Shown here piece by piece: positions 9,760-21,321 of a DNA stretch of 64,000 nucleotides (position 1 is its first letter; each line of letters begins with the position of its first letter). This DNA is from Sesamum alatum (lineage: Eukaryota; Streptophyta; Magnoliopsida; Lamiales; Pedaliaceae): positions 37,222,466 to 37,286,465 of the forward strand of contig JACGWO010000003.1 in NCBI GenBank assembly GCA_034509735.1, read 5' to 3'. The position numbers and the translations under genes were made by a program. The notes below the pieces were generated by a model that saw nothing but the letters and a program-made list of their open reading frames with translations, ran no database searches and was not told the origin of the DNA.

Positions 9760-10080
9760 TGTTGCGAGAGAAATTGGAGTACTTATGCATTCATCCACTC
9801 GACAAAGAGGAATCAAATTACTCCACAACGTGCTCAAGATCTAGTTTTTGTGCATAACAATCTTCGACTTTTGTCAAGTAAGACTCCAGAATACTTGTAA
9901 GGCGACACTAAAATGTGGGATGTGGCGGGAGATGCTTTTGAGACCATAGAAGATGTTGGGATTCTAGAGATTGCAAATCTCTCGCTTGATGAACCAGAAT
10001 TGGAGTCTGTCTTATTTGTGGATAAAGTTACTGAAAATTTGAGAGATGGTCTCGATGATCTAACTCATTTGGATTACTAG
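9760..10080 (+). pseudogene. hAT transposase C-terminal remnant
   Basis: One frame over 107 codons reads CCERNWSTYAFIHSTKRNQ, then LTP-like ITPQRAQDLVFVHNNLRLL, then MWDVAGDAFE, then LSLDEPELESVLF, and ends at a natural TAG (10078-10080). The blocks 'ERNWS.Y..IH..KRN.L', 'DLVFVHNNLRLLS' and 'LDEPELE..LF' are typical of the end of plant hAT (DUF659/dimerisation-domain) transposases. An in-frame TAA at 9898-9900 interrupts it, and everything upstream, including the catalytic core, is missing. The family excises and reinserts DNA elements in the nucleus; this remnant cannot. The distance to the short MITE upstream suggests that the 5' part was lost by insertion or deletion. Confidence 0.75.
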
Positions 10081-10246
10081 AAATTTGGATGATTTACTTG
10101 ATTATGTATCTTTTTCAAACCATGTCTTTTGGATAAGTACTTAAACGGAAAACATCCTTATTTTATGTTTTATCTCAATATTTTTCATATTGCATATTTT
10201 AATTTTATGAGAAATTAAGTATATATAATAAAATATATATTAAATA

Positions 10247-10303
10247 TAACCGTGTCCGTGTCGTGTCGTGTCCGTGTCGCCGTGTCCGTGTCCGTGCATC
10301 ATA
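10247..10303 (+). repeat. CGTGTC minisatellite
   Basis: About 57 bp made of CGTGTC/CGTGTCGTGTC units (CCGTGTCCGTGTCGTGTCGTG...). No gene context. Confidence 0.75.
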
Positions 10304-10506
10304 GGTCAAAACATTAAACTTAGATAAAAATTATGACAAATGTTTTGATCATAGCTGATATCAAAACAAGTACTAATTAATCGTGGTCAAATTTTAAAGA
10401 TTGTTTGGTCGTGAAAATAGTCCTAATTGAGCATGATTTGTAAATTGTAATAATTTATGATGTAATGAATAGTTATTTTTTTCTAATAAAACACACAAAA
10501 TTAGAG

Positions 10507-10512
<6 letters not shown>

Positions 10513-10542
<30 letters not shown>
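10513..10542. repeat. (AT)n microsatellite
   Basis: About 15 uninterrupted AT units. Confidence 0.85.
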
Positions 10543-10545
<3 letters not shown>

Positions 10546-10764
10546 TGGGTGCAGTATGATGACGACCATCCAGTGTACTGGTTCTGAACCTCTGATCATG
10601 TATGGGACCCTTGAGGATGTGAACTATGATCAAAGTTCAACTGAAGATAGGATAAGAAGTTTTCACCTTGCAAAAGGACTATTCATAAGGGAAGGGCCAA
10701 TGGTACTTTTTTTTTTTTTTTTTACTGCCCCAACAAAATTATAGTTAAAATCATGTAATTAAAT

Positions 10765-10905
10765 TTGAATAAGTTACACGATAAGTATAAAATATATACT
10801 TTGTGACTGGTGTATAATTTATCTAGAGTAACTAATCACATACAAATATATTAATTCACTTACTATATTATTAATTCGGTCCGACAAATCTGATTTAAAT
10901 AAAAA
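10765..10905. mobile_element. Short MITE family E, degenerate copy
   Basis: Contains the family phrases GATAAGTATAAAATAT, GTGACTGGTGTATAATTTATC, TAACTAATCACAT and GTCCGACAAATCTGATTTAAATAAAAATTTT. Better copies are at 12900, 20410, 35540, 48765 and 61540. No terminal repeat or target duplication is clear. Confidence 0.5.
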
Positions 10906-11790
10906 TTTTGCCTTTAATAAGGTATAGTATGGAAAATATCCGAATACTCAAATATGTGTGCAACAAATTTAAATATAATACTAAAAATAAAAATCAATAT
11001 TAAAGAAAAGAATTTAAATTGGGAAGAGAAAATAAACATAAATTATAAATGAGTAAAAAAAATAAATGTGTGAATAGAAGAGAAAGAGGGGACCTAAAGA
11101 AAAGTACAACTTTAGAGCTCTTCAATATTAAATGGTATAATTAAATAAGGTAGATAAATGAAGTTTATCAATTATTATTTGCATGTAGAAAAACTAATGT
11201 AAATATTGAGTTATGTGATATTTATGGTACCACTTTTATAATTATCACCAACTATTTAAATAATTAACTTAGTCTAATTTAATTATCGGAGAATTTTCGT
11301 TGGAATTCCGAGTGACCCTTAACTCAATCTTTATTGCGTATATTGAGGACATCAATAAATTTAAACAGTGTTTTTTGTTGAGTTAATATTTTAACTTGCC
11401 AGAAGGTACTCAATTATAAGTAATTCAGAAATAAACAATGGAAATTTAATAAAGGAATAAAGTAAATTAACACATTAGCCCTTAATTATTGTATTTTTCC
11501 TGCTCTTTTACACACTTATAGAGATAAAATTCAATACATCCATGCATTTAAATCAATAACAACAAAATATTAACTCTTGGTACATAAATAATACTTCTCA
11601 ATTTTGGATACTCCTGCAAGAAACTCAGGGCAACGACAACCCTCGATACGAACGAGCTTCTTTTTTAAAAATTCAAAAGTCGAGTTATTGTTATTATTAT
11701 TATTTTTCTTGTTCAGTAATTTTTTTGTGGCCGTCGTTAATTGATTTTTTCACAGAAGGTAGATGCAATTAATTTCTATGCATCAATATT
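10906..11790. other. AT-rich spacer, no feature recognised
   Basis: No coding frame of note, no tRNA-like fold, no recognised repeat family. Confidence 0.4.
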
Positions 11791-11794
11791 AAGA

Positions 11795-12172
11795 CAAAAT
11801 TATATTTTGTCCTGTAACTTTAGATCGTTAGCACTTTTGATCATATAATCTACTTTGTTTACCCATTTAATCTATTTTTTTGATAAATTTAGTCAAACAC
11901 ATCTAATTTGATTATTTTTGGACAAATTTAGTCATGTGTTGACAAATTTGGTTCTAATGACATATAATTACAGGACCAAAAATAAAATCTACTCGAATGA
12001 GAATGAGACCAAAATTGTCAACACAGGACTAAATTTGCCAAAAAAGAACCAAATGTGAGATGTTTATGACTAAATTCGTCAAAAAACAAAAGGATTAAAT
12101 GTGTAAATAAAATAAGTTACAGTACCAAAAATACTAACTACCTATAGTTAGATGACAAAAAATATAAATTTG
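11795..12172. mobile_element. Palindromic element (TTTGTC...GACAAA type)
   Basis: The left arm (TATATTTTGTCCTGTAACTTTAGATCGTTAGCACTTTTGATC) and the right arm (ACCAAAAATACTAACTACC...AGATGACAAAAAATATAAATTT) are imperfect inverted repeats. Inner inverted blocks TAAATTTAGTCA / TGACTAAATTCGTCA support this. Ends are approximate and no target duplication was assigned. Confidence 0.55.
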
Positions 12173-12228
12173 CCAAATATTAATCAGGTCAGCAAATTAG
12201 AGAAACAGAAAATAAAACACGAAAATGT

Positions 12229-12417
12229 CTAGGAATACAAGACGAGGCGCCTGGAGCAGTTGGTGCAGATATATTTCCTCTTGAGTACAAAGGCGAGTGG
12301 GAGGAAGCAGAGGGTCCAGCGCCGCTCGACGTCAACCGCCGCCACCTTTCCGCCGCAAGAGGGGCAGGCCCCCGTCGCTTCTTGTCGCCCCACCTCTCTC
12401 TCCTTACTTTTCATCAC
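12229..12417 (-). CDS. Small zinc-ribbon-like protein, copy 1
   Basis: 62 residues. The order is a short charged N-terminus (MMKSKEREVGRQ), then CPSCGGKV (residues 19-26), then VDVERRWTLCFLPL, then RKYICTNCSRRLVLY at the end. The two CxxC pairs (C19/C22 and C51/C54), with an extra mid Cys, have the spacing of a zinc ribbon, so Zn binding is likely by inference. No signal peptide or membrane span is visible. I know this only as a plant-specific uncharacterised small-protein family; a role in protein or nucleic-acid binding is a guess. It is one of three same-strand paralogues (also 16731-16931 and 25318-25527). This copy has the shortest N-terminus: it lacks the VYVCEEE / FLVCDKE stretch of the others. 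A TATA box lies 69 bp upstream at 12486-12492, and a CT microsatellite sits in the 5' leader. Confidence 0.75.
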   Translation of the reverse strand: MMKSKEREVGRQEATGACPSCGGKVAAVDVERRWTLCFLPLAFVLKRKYICTNCSRRLVLYS

Positions 12418-12430
12418 AAATATTCATGAA

Positions 12431-12455
12431 TCTCTCTCTCTCTCTCTCTCTCTCA
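12431..12455. repeat. CT microsatellite in the 5' leader of zinc-ribbon copy 1
   Basis: About 12 CT units just upstream of the minus-strand start codon at 12417. On the transcript strand it reads (GA)n. Similar CT tracts precede copy 2. Confidence 0.8.
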
Positions 12456-12485
12456 ATTCTGGTTTTTGGGAGGGGTTGAGGGCTG

Positions 12486-12492
12486 TTTTATA
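12486..12492 (-). promoter_or_regulatory. TATA box of zinc-ribbon copy 1
   Basis: Minus strand TGTATAAAACAG contains TATAAAA, 69 bp upstream of the start codon. A GACGTC (bZIP-type core) lies about 35 bp further upstream at 12528-12533. Confidence 0.5.
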
Positions 12493-12899
12493 CAGGTAGA
12501 TATTTGGTGGGGGAGACCAATCCCAGGACGTCGTTTGTGTAATTAATGCATGTGAACGTGTAAGAAATGCATTAATTTTTGAAGTATATATACATATATA
12601 TATATTATGTAGTAATTATTTTTTGGATTGTCTCACTTTAATGATCATGTCTTGTTTTCCTGCAAGAATGTCCTTTGCTTACACTGCCAAGAATACTAGG
12701 GGCGGGGGCATGCCGGGGCCGAGGTTGAGTGTGAAGGAGGCTCAGCATCCATCTATATTATCATAGTTTCGTCTAAATTACAACAAAAATTCATCCCTCA
12801 ATTTTTTTATACTAGACTACCTGTAAAGTATCGTAAAAGTTATAATTTTAATCATAACAAAAAAAAAAAAAAATCAACAGTTGGATGAACCTAAAATAT

Positions 12900-13065
12900 G
12901 GAAACGGTCAAAATTGAACTAATTATATAATAATTGCAATACTTGTTGTGTGATTGGTGTACATTTCAAGAAAATCGACCAATAACATAGTAAGTGTATC
13001 ACACTTGCTCTGTGATTGATTTGGTTCAACCAAACCTGATTCAGACAAAAATTTTCTAATATATA
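12900..13065. mobile_element. Short MITE family E copy
   Basis: Family phrases: GAACTAATTATATAATAATTGCAATACTTG, GTGTGATTGGTGTACATTTCAAGAAAATCGACC, AATAACATAGTAAGTGTATCACACTTG and AACCTGATTCAGACAAAAATTTT. The same order is seen near 61540-61710. The centre is weakly palindromic. Boundaries are approximate. Confidence 0.6.
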
Positions 13066-13408
13066 TAATATTGTGGCAGTGTCCATACTCCAACAGTAAG
13101 AACATCGATTGCTATCCAAAAGGCATTGACCATTGCAATTAGAATCTAGGTGTTCGCATAATTTTGTTAAACGATTTATATGTTGAGGAAAACTCTTATT
13201 TATATTTATTGTAATAAAACAGAATCAATTATTAACAAGTGTATTTTAATTTATGTAATATATTAGTCACTTATTATAAAATCGAATAAAATTTAAACTT
13301 AAATTTCTACTTAAGCGAATTCTTGTTTTATAACCAATCTCAAGTTTCATGTCAAAGGCAATGTACTCCAGATCTTTTATCTTCTACCCACACCTGTACA
13401 CATCCAAA

Positions 13409-13713
13409 CACTACAAAAAATATGATATTTAATCACGATTAATTACCATGGTTAATATTAAATTAGCCGTTGCGAATAGTCATTAACCAAAGCCAAGTAA
13501 CGGTTGTCGGCCGTGATTTTTGCGAGGATGGCTAAAATATTTGCCATGGGTTTTATTTTACCACGGCTCTTAGCCGTGGCAAATAAATTTTTTGTGGTGG
13601 AAAAACTAGTTTTTGCAACGGTTTTTATTTAACCGTAGTTAATAATAATTATTTACCATGATATTTTGCCATAGTCATTAAAAATGTAACTAATAATAAT
13701 TTTTTTTCTAGTG
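13409..13713. mobile_element. CACTA-type MITE
   Basis: Ends CACTACAAAAAA and TTTTTTCTAGTG, with a 3-bp target duplication AAA (13406-13408, 13714-13716), as expected for the CACTA superfamily. It is 305 bp. The inside holds repeated GCCATGGTTAAT / GCCGTGGCAAAT subterminal motifs in both orientations, typical of transposase-binding subterminal repeats. It has no coding capacity. Confidence 0.85.
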
Positions 13714-13910
13714 AAAATTTGAACTCAAGACCTCTAAAAAGAGATTTAAGGCCCAAATCATCAGACTGTCTCCTAGGACGGGAGGGGTCGGAGGCAATTT
13801 TTTTTTTTCACTCCAAATTATGATCAACGACTTCAACAAATTTGGACCTTAAACCCAAACTCCGCTAAATCAAATATTATATGGCTCGATCACTAACATG
13901 CCATAATGTA

Positions 13911-14120
13911 TCTATACTATTAATTAAATGAGAGAGGCTTATATAACTACTATTAAAAAATGTCTGTAAACTAAAATATCCTTACTTTTGTTTATTTTTC
14001 CACCTTCTCTTTAATTCCAACTACTATTATCTTTTTATTTATTTAAAAACATAAAAAATAAAATTATTTATAGATATCAAATGTGCTTCGATTAATAACA
14101 CAGAAAAAATCGATGCAACA
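13911..14120 (+). mobile_element. Possible Helitron 5' end
   Basis: A|TCTATACTATTAATTAAATGAGAG matches the usual plant Helitron 5' start (TCTATACTATTA...) and sits after an A. I could not find the matching CTRR 3' end with hairpin, so the extent given is nominal. Confidence 0.4.
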
Positions 14121-14654
14121 TAGGCCCACTAATGCGATCAATGATTTCATGCACTTTTTCCCTTTTAGGGAAAATTTCATATAATTTCGAAATTTTGAAT
14201 TTTGGGATGATCATAATTTTTCATATATGAATCTTATAGGTAGGTCCATTAGGGCCGATAGTTATAAAAACGACACGGCTTGTGATATTGCTAGAGCAGA
14301 AAATGTTGGTATCGTACACGTTAAAACAAAACAGCTACCTTCCTTTTTTAGTACTTGAGATAGACATATTTTTGGTAATCTTTCGAGCAAAATCGAAGTT
14401 GGTTGAAGCATCGGAAAAAGTAATATAATTATGCAATTAAAGTTCACAACACACTTTTGATATTGTGTCTGACACTCGGAATAATGTGATCATAACTAAA
14501 TGAATTCCGACATGTTTGAGTGTTGTATTGAATATTTTTTAGCTCATTTATGGTTTATTTATATAAATTATTTTTAATTTTTTTTAGTGATTACGAAACA
14601 ACTAATGTCAGCTAAAAATTTGGGGTGGTTTATGCAATAATGTTGATATTTTTT

Positions 14655-15082
14655 GGGGTGAATTACAATAACTTCCTCTGAAATTTGTATAATTACGAAT
14701 AGTCGAATACCCTCTCGTTGTTTCAAAAATTACAAATATTCCCCTAAGGTTTGTAACTATCTAACAAATAACTCATTTTTATCCATTTTTATGACTGAGC
14801 TGATCAAAATGCCCTTATGCAAATTGAATTATTTTTTAAAATTTTCTAATTTTTTTTTACAAAAATACTCCGAGAGAGGTTTCTTAAGTTTTTTACACAG
14901 ATGAGCAATAATTAATTTCCAACTGATTTTTCTACAATTAAAAAAAAGAAAATCCAATGGCAAAATGGACCATTTCAAGCATTGGTTAAAAATTATAAAC
15001 CTCAAGGGGGTATTTGTAATTTTTAAAACAACAAGAGAATATTCGTAATTATGTTAAACCTCAGGAGAGATCAATTTTAATC
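14655..15082. mobile_element. Palindromic MITE family A copy
   Basis: Left end GGGGTGAATTACAATAACTTCC, right end CCTCAGGAGAGATCAATTTTAATC. The arms carry the diagnostic ACAAATATTCCCCTAAGGTTTG and CAAGGGGGTATTTGTAATT blocks. The right terminus is degenerate, and no target duplication was readable. Confidence 0.75.
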
Positions 15083-16730
15083 ATATTATTCCAAACAATT
15101 TCATAATTTTTTGTTACGCACGCACCCAAATTCGAACATAAGACCTTAAATAGAAAATATTGACCCAAAAACCGTTGGGTTGTCTCCCAAATAACATCAA
15201 CTTATAAAAATATTCTAAAATGAGTTTAGCGAAACACCCTCTAAGTCGTCGAAACGTCAGAACCTGTTGTAATTACGCTTGTAAAATGACCAAAACTATA
15301 GTTAAAAAATCAGACACTTCTATGCTTCCCACAATTTATAGAAAAAAATGGAGCAAACATACATCTGAAAAATCAAGAAATTAGAATATTGTGTTGGTTG
15401 TGAATAGTCAGTATCAACATAAATAATGAGTTGTGTACAAATTTGGTTGTGATGGGAATAAATTTGAACCTTATGATTCATTGCAAATGTGATGGGAATA
15501 AATTTGAACCTTATGATTCATTGCAAGAAATGGACCACATCTGTGGTAGGAACACTTCCACTGCCCATACCTGTATGTATATGTTATTCCCAATATTTGA
15601 TAACTGGGACCACTTACCAGTTTCCAGCTTTGCTTTTCAACTTTTTCATTATTCCAGGGCCCCCATCAATTATGAGACATCAGGTTATTTATTTATTTTT
15701 TTAAAATTGGATGTTAAAACTTTTTTCTAAATTTATGGGATCTTGAAAATAATTCATTGTAAATTTATTTTTGTGAATCTTAATTTTCTTATTTTTCAAA
15801 TAGTTATATTGGAACAAATTTTATAGTATCGTGCGTAGCGGAAAAAGGGTTAATTGTATTTTATTATCTTATGAAAATATTAATAAACTAAATATTCTTA
15901 CTGAAAGAAAAAATTACGATGCAATCCCTGAACTTTTAAAAAAAATAGCTCACTGTTGGATGTGTTTGGGAAGGTTTGGTCTCAAGGGGTTAATTGTGTT
16001 TTACTATCTTGTGATAGTATTGAGAAGCTCAAAATCTCATTGAACAAAAAGAAAAAGAAAAAAAGAAGTGCAATTGCAAATTTTTTAAAAAAGAAGCTCA
16101 CTAGACGTGGTGCCCTATTTTAGGGGTTGTATTATCCTTTCCTTTTTTTTTTAAGAGTTTTTTGTTTAGGGAAAAAAAAAACTACCGTCGATTTTATATT
16201 TTCTTCATTTTTTTTTTTTTTGATTTTTTGATTTATCGTACCAACTACATGAATTTTACATGTTGTCACCTCAATCACTTCTCAACGTAACTTTCATTAG
16301 AAAATGATCACATGCACTACACATGTGTAATCTTTGATATTAAATATAATATCAAATGGGAAAATCCGATTTGATAATCTTGAGGTTAATTAAGAATATG
16401 TAATCGAATTAACTGTAAACTAAAACTTTAATTAGGTTATTTGTTTGGTATATTCTTTATTATCAAAACTTTTCACTTTATGCACTTTTAACCTATCGCT
16501 CTCTTTTCCCTTTCTCGAAATCAAAATCAAAACCCAATCGATCCCAAACACAAGACGGCAATTGCAATGGAATAGAAGTGAGTAATTTGGGGAAAACACG
16601 ATTCGAATCACCGGCGGAAACCGTATATACATACAGCGCAGAAACGAGAGAAATTGATCGAAAAATTACAAGTAAGGATGGGAGGGATGATCGATGATGA
16701 GTATGAGCGAGTATAATTAAGTATATATTC
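15083..16730. other. AT-rich spacer with a 40-bp tandem duplication
   Basis: A near-perfect direct duplication of about 40 bp (GATGGGAATAAATTTGAACC...) occupies 15451-15490 and 15491-15530. The similar phrases GGTTAATTGTATTTTATTATCTTATGA (15849) and GGTTAATTGTGTTTTACTATCTTGTGA (15988) mark a second, looser duplication. No convincing gene. Confidence 0.5.
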
Positions 16731-16931
16731 TCAGTACAAAAGCAAACGTTTGGAACAGAAAGTGCAGAAATATTTGCGCTTGATTCTGAAGCAAACAGGT
16801 AAGTAGCAGAACCTGCCTTTGGCTTCGACGTCCACCGCCTGCACTTTGCCTCCGCAGCGCGGGCACCTCCCCGGCGCCTGATGCCTCCCTACTTCTCTCT
16901 CTTCCTCTTCACACACGTACACAATCCGCAT
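16731..16931 (-). CDS. Small zinc-ribbon-like protein, copy 2
   Basis: 66 residues with the same plan as the copies at 12229 and 25318: an acidic N-terminus (MRIVYVCEEEEREVGRHQ), CPRCGGKVQAVDV (residues 23-35), RFCYLPVCFRIKRKY and CTFCSKRLLLY at the C-terminus. Conserved CxxC pairs at 23/26 and 57/60 suggest one bound zinc; the middle C-x4-C (FCYLPVCF) is shared with copy 3 only. The start is supported by alignment with the internal Met of copy 3. CT tracts (16938-16952, 16958-16968) and a TATATATA stretch (about 17003-17020, minus-strand promoter candidate) lie upstream. Function is unknown, and I assign none. Confidence 0.78.
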   Translation of the reverse strand: MRIVYVCEEEEREVGRHQAPGRCPRCGGKVQAVDVEAKGRFCYLPVCFRIKRKYFCTFCSKRLLLY

Positions 16932-17265
16932 TCTTCTGATCTCTCTCTCTCTAGTTTCTCTCTCTATAAATTAATTTGAAGATCGAGATTTGTGTATACA
17001 TACACATATACATATATATATGTTGTAATCAATGTAATGTAAATGCAAACAGTTTGATGTTATGGATAATGGGGACCCTGCAACTGAGAAACAAATACTT
17101 CTGTGTGTGTGTGTGTGGATAGGGAGATTGTGGAGAGTGTGGACAAGAGGCATATATGATCTGATCTCATCTCAAATATATTTTGTTTGTCCATCTATTT
17201 CTACATATTATTCCAATTAAATATAATTTTATAAGGTATAATTTCTATGCATTTGCTTAAAAAAA

Positions 17266-17695
17266 GGTAAATTATAACTACCTCCACGAAGTTTGACAAA
17301 ATTACAAATACTCTCTCGTTGTTTGAAAAATTACAAATACCCCTCCTGAGTTTGTAACCATATAACAAATAACCAATTTCTATCCATTTTTATAGGTGAA
17401 CTGACAAAAATGTCTTTATGCTTTTTATTTAATTCTTAAAATTCTTTAAATTGTTTTGGACTACAACGGGCATGAAGAGGTTTTTAAGTTTTTCTTGTTT
17501 TTTTTATCTAGAAGGTTTTTAAGTTTTTTACACATAGAAGTTAATAATGTAATTTACCTCAACTGATTTTTCTATAATTTAACAAAAAAATTAAGGGCAA
17601 AATGGTCAATTTTGGGCCTTTGGTTTGAAAATTAAAAACCTTAAGGGGGTATTTGTAATTATGTCAAATCTCAGAAAAGGAAGATATAATTTACC
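17266..17695. mobile_element. Palindromic MITE family A copy
   Basis: Left end GGTAAATTATAACTACC, right end AGATATAATTTACC. The arms share the ACAAATACCCC / GGGGGTATTTGTAATTATG blocks. A small local duplication (GGTTTTTAAGTTTTT, near 17478 and 17513) is special to this copy. Confidence 0.75.
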
Positions 17696-18185
17696 ATTAT
17701 TTTAAATATATCGATAGTTTTAGATCAACCAACACACGATTATTATAATATTCAGTACTCAATGCATCAATATTTTTGGATCAAGCAATAAATTCAGAGT
17801 AAACAAAGAAAAGATTAAAAGTAAACTAAATACCTATATTCGTATAATTGAAATTCAGTCAGAAATAATCGGTCTATGCATTTGCTGGTATGAACTCTAC
17901 CTAATTATTTTTTAAATGATGATTGTATATTATTATATTAATTGATAATGTAAATATTAATATAGAATTATAATCAACAAACTCATACAAGAAAGATAAA
18001 TAAAATATATATCTAATTACTGTGTCACGTATATAATACATGTACTTTTTCGGGTCAAATATTTGTGAATGTTCTGTTAGAATTATTTTTAATTATAAGA
18101 TCAAATTCCCTCAATTAATTTGAACCTAATCAAAATTGTCACTCTTGTCTCCGGTAGATATAAGACTAAAATTAAATTATTTAAA

Positions 18186-18683
18186 GGATTAATTATATTT
18201 AGACCCTCTCTGAAAATGTATAATTATACTTTCCCCCAAAAAAATTTTGAAATTACATTTACATCCCTTCTAAAAATTCTTTGTTTACACCTGACCTCCA
18301 TTCGTTAAAGTTTGGGCAGAAAATGTTCATTTCAACAAAAATAATTACATAATTTTCAATTTTACATCTCATTTAACATTCTCGTGCAATAATTTTGTAC
18401 TTATAAGGAAAAAATATAATAATATTGGCCTTACTCTATACATATACGTTACACTTATCCTCTTATAAGTACAAAAAATATACATGAGAATGTTAAATGA
18501 TGGAAAAAATTGAAAATTTGTGTAATTATTTTTGTTAACGTGAACATTTTTCGTCCAAACTCTAACGGATGGGGTTCAGGTGTAAACAGAGAATTTTTGG
18601 AGGGGGTATAAGTGTAATTTCAAAATTTTTTTGGGGGAAAGTATAATTATACATTTTCAGAGGGGGTGTAAGTGTAATTAACC
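18186..18683. mobile_element. Palindromic element family B
   Basis: About 500 bp. The left arm GGATTAATTATATTTAGACCC...TGAAAATGTATAATTATACTTTCCCCC is mirrored by GGGGGAAAGTATAATTATACATTTTCAGAGGGGGTGTAAGTGTAATTAACC. The inner inverted blocks CTGACCTCCATTCGTTAAAGTTTGG and CCAAACTCTAACGGATGGGGTTCAG confirm near full-length pairing. Relatives are at 63383-63882 and 23820-24530. Ends fit a Mutator-like foldback element; the target duplication is unclear here. Confidence 0.7.
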
Positions 18684-18689
18684 TAAATG

Positions 18690-20400
18690 ATAGGGGTTAA
18701 ATTGGAATTTAATGCGAGTATTCATCCTTTGGGCCCTTGAGCACGTGGCAGCCCATCTTGATTAAGCGATTCCTGTTTGGCCTTTTTCAGGGAAACGACA
18801 GAATGCATATCAAACGTATATTACATTAAATTTTAAATTTTACATTTATAACACTTACGTGGCTCATTTAGGTCGCGTGATTATGTACGACGGAAAAATT
18901 ATACATTTGATTTATAATATTAAAGTCCAATATTAATATCGATCCGATTTTATCATTACTAAGAGGTGGAATATATTGAAGGTAGGATTAAAAACTTTTT
19001 GTTACGTAAATACTCTCTCACTTTTTTCACTGTTTGCTTCTCTCTTCTTATACAATAATTTAATGATACAATATAATAAAAAAATATTATTTTATTTTTT
19101 TGGAATTTTGGAAAATATTTGCATTTTAATTAGTTATTAAATGTAAAAGAGTAGAATTTTCACCATATTTTTATAATTTAAAAAAATTAAACATTCATTC
19201 TTTATATATATATTATTGTCTATTTTGAATTTATGCTTTACATGAATGCAAAAAATAAAAAATAAAAAAATCACAAGAATGTAAATATCACAGTGCGTCA
19301 AATCAAACAACGTATCATGCTTAATTTTATCAACGAACTAAACGAGATCATGAAATTAACAACACAAGTACTATATGAGAATATATATTATCAAGTATAT
19401 TAATAAACGAGATTGTTAAATTTGAATAATTTAATACATGTTAGTAACTCTGCAAGATCACTTAGAGGGTTTTTGAAACTTTGTTTTAAACAAAAAAAAA
19501 AAAAAATTGTAAGTTCATACATTTCAATTATGTCCATAGGATTTATAATATAGATTTTTTAAAACTAAACTATTTAAATAAAATTTTAACGCTTTTAAAA
19601 TGTCTTTAAAAAAATTTCATAATTAATATGAATAAAATTAAATGAATATGTTAATTAATAAGATTTTAAAAAGAAATAGGAGACTTCTTACTTTTCTTTG
19701 AAAAAATCTAACAAACTACGTACTTACATCTTTTTCTTAATCTTATTTTTCTTGAAAAAATCAAATATTTTATAACATTATATAAATATTTTAAAATTTT
19801 ACTCATCTAAAAGCTCTCTTAATCACGAAGACTTACAGGGTGTTTGGCTAAATTTATTTGTAACATCTTATAATTGAGCCCATACATCATATAGACATTT
19901 TAAGAGTTTAAAAATATTAAATTTTATATTAAAAATAAATTCTTAAAGTGTTTGGATAAATAAGATGTTAGAGCTTATAAAATGTTATATTACCATTATT
20001 ATAAACTTTTCATATTGTATAAGGACCAAAAAAACAATCAACCTATTAGAATCCAAAATCATATAAATAGATACTTTTGCTTTTTTTTTTGGTTTGTTTT
20101 TGGGGGTGGGGGGTGAGTGGATGGGGGACATAAATTATACGAATGGTAAAGTAAAATACTAATAAAATTGTAAGAGCGTTTATTTTGTCTATGTTAAGTA
20201 ATTTAAACGATTTTATAAAAAAGATAGGTTGAGAACTTACCTTTTCTTTAAAAACTTATAAGATATTAAATATTTTATTTTGATAGCCTTTTCGAAAAAA
20301 AGTTTTACCAAACAATTTTATAGAGCTTATACTCAGACTGAGACCCTCTGTCTTACTATTTGAACAAAATTCTTAATTATATTTAAGCAATACCTTGAAT
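18690..20400. mobile_element. Decayed hAT-like MITE remnants (GTGTTTGGCTAA ends)
   Basis: ACAGGGTGTTTGGCTAAATTTATTTGTAACATCTTATAA (near 19837) and the reverse-type phrases TTTTACCAAACAATTTTATAGAGCTTATA (near 20306) recall hAT MITEs with AGGGTGTTTGGCTAAACTTATAAG ends. They are too decayed for exact limits. The rest of the interval is AT-rich without recognised features. Confidence 0.4.
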
Positions 20401-20404
20401 AACA

Positions 20405-20590
20405 GGATTTTGTTATCCAAACTAGATCTGGTCAAATCAAATCAATCACACGGCAAATGCATCACACTTGTCGATATGGTTGATCACTTTTCCTAAACTA
20501 TACACCAATTTAAAATAATTATATTACACTTGTCCTATAATTGACTCAAATCTAATCATACTCGATTTAAATTAAAATTTCCTTACTAGA
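20405..20590. mobile_element. Short MITE family E copy
   Basis: Family phrases: CTGGTCAAATCAAATCAATCACACGGCAAATGCATCACACTTGTC, CTATACACCAATT and TTATATTACACTTGTCCTATAATTGACTC. The orientation is opposite to the copy at 12900. Confidence 0.5.
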
Positions 20591-21312
20591 ACGACATGGT
20601 TCCAGCTTTTTCCTTCATCATTCACATGGTATGATCAGTGACAGAATGTAGTGTGATCTGTCAAAGACCTCATCTATCTTTCATAATGCAAATTATATCA
20701 ACAATCTTATAAATTATCTTATCCTAAGATATATTATATAAATCCGACAACGTGTAGCTGATCTTCATTCTTTTCTTTTTCTTTTCGTATATTACAATTT
20801 TCTCTGGTCCACTTAAAAATCATTAAAGTTTAATTTATTAATTATGCAATCTCCGACATATACACCTAAATTTAATTGAATTGTTTACTTATCTTCTCAC
20901 AAAAAAAATAAAAAAAAATTGAAATCTCCTGACCAGCAATAAGAAAAATGACATTATCTCAATAATTACATATAAATATGTAAGAAAGAACGGTAAAATT
21001 AAGAAAAGTCTAAATATGTTGTGATAAAAACATGACGTGAACAAATATCACCGGGACGATAGTTGTCTGGTGGTCAAGTTATTAACTTTTATTTGAATAT
21101 CATGAATTCAAATTCAATCACAAAGTATGTAGAACTCATCAGGGTAATATAGTTATATCGGTGGATTGTTCCATATAGGTTGTGGAGTATTAGGATATCA
21201 TTTGATGATACGATGAGAATACATTTTAGGATGTAAAAAATTTCTAAAAGATTAATAAAGTTATAAAATAAAATACTAATAACAATATATGTTAAAAACT
21301 TTTAGAATAAAA
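20591..21312. other. AT-rich spacer, no feature recognised
   Basis: Nothing gene-like or repeat-like that I can support. Confidence 0.4.
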
Positions 21313-21321
21313 TTTAAAACT

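Noticed and set aside
18186..18683. 9-bp target duplication for this family B copy
   Set aside because: Flanks TTATTTAAA and TAAATGATA do not match well enough to call a duplication.
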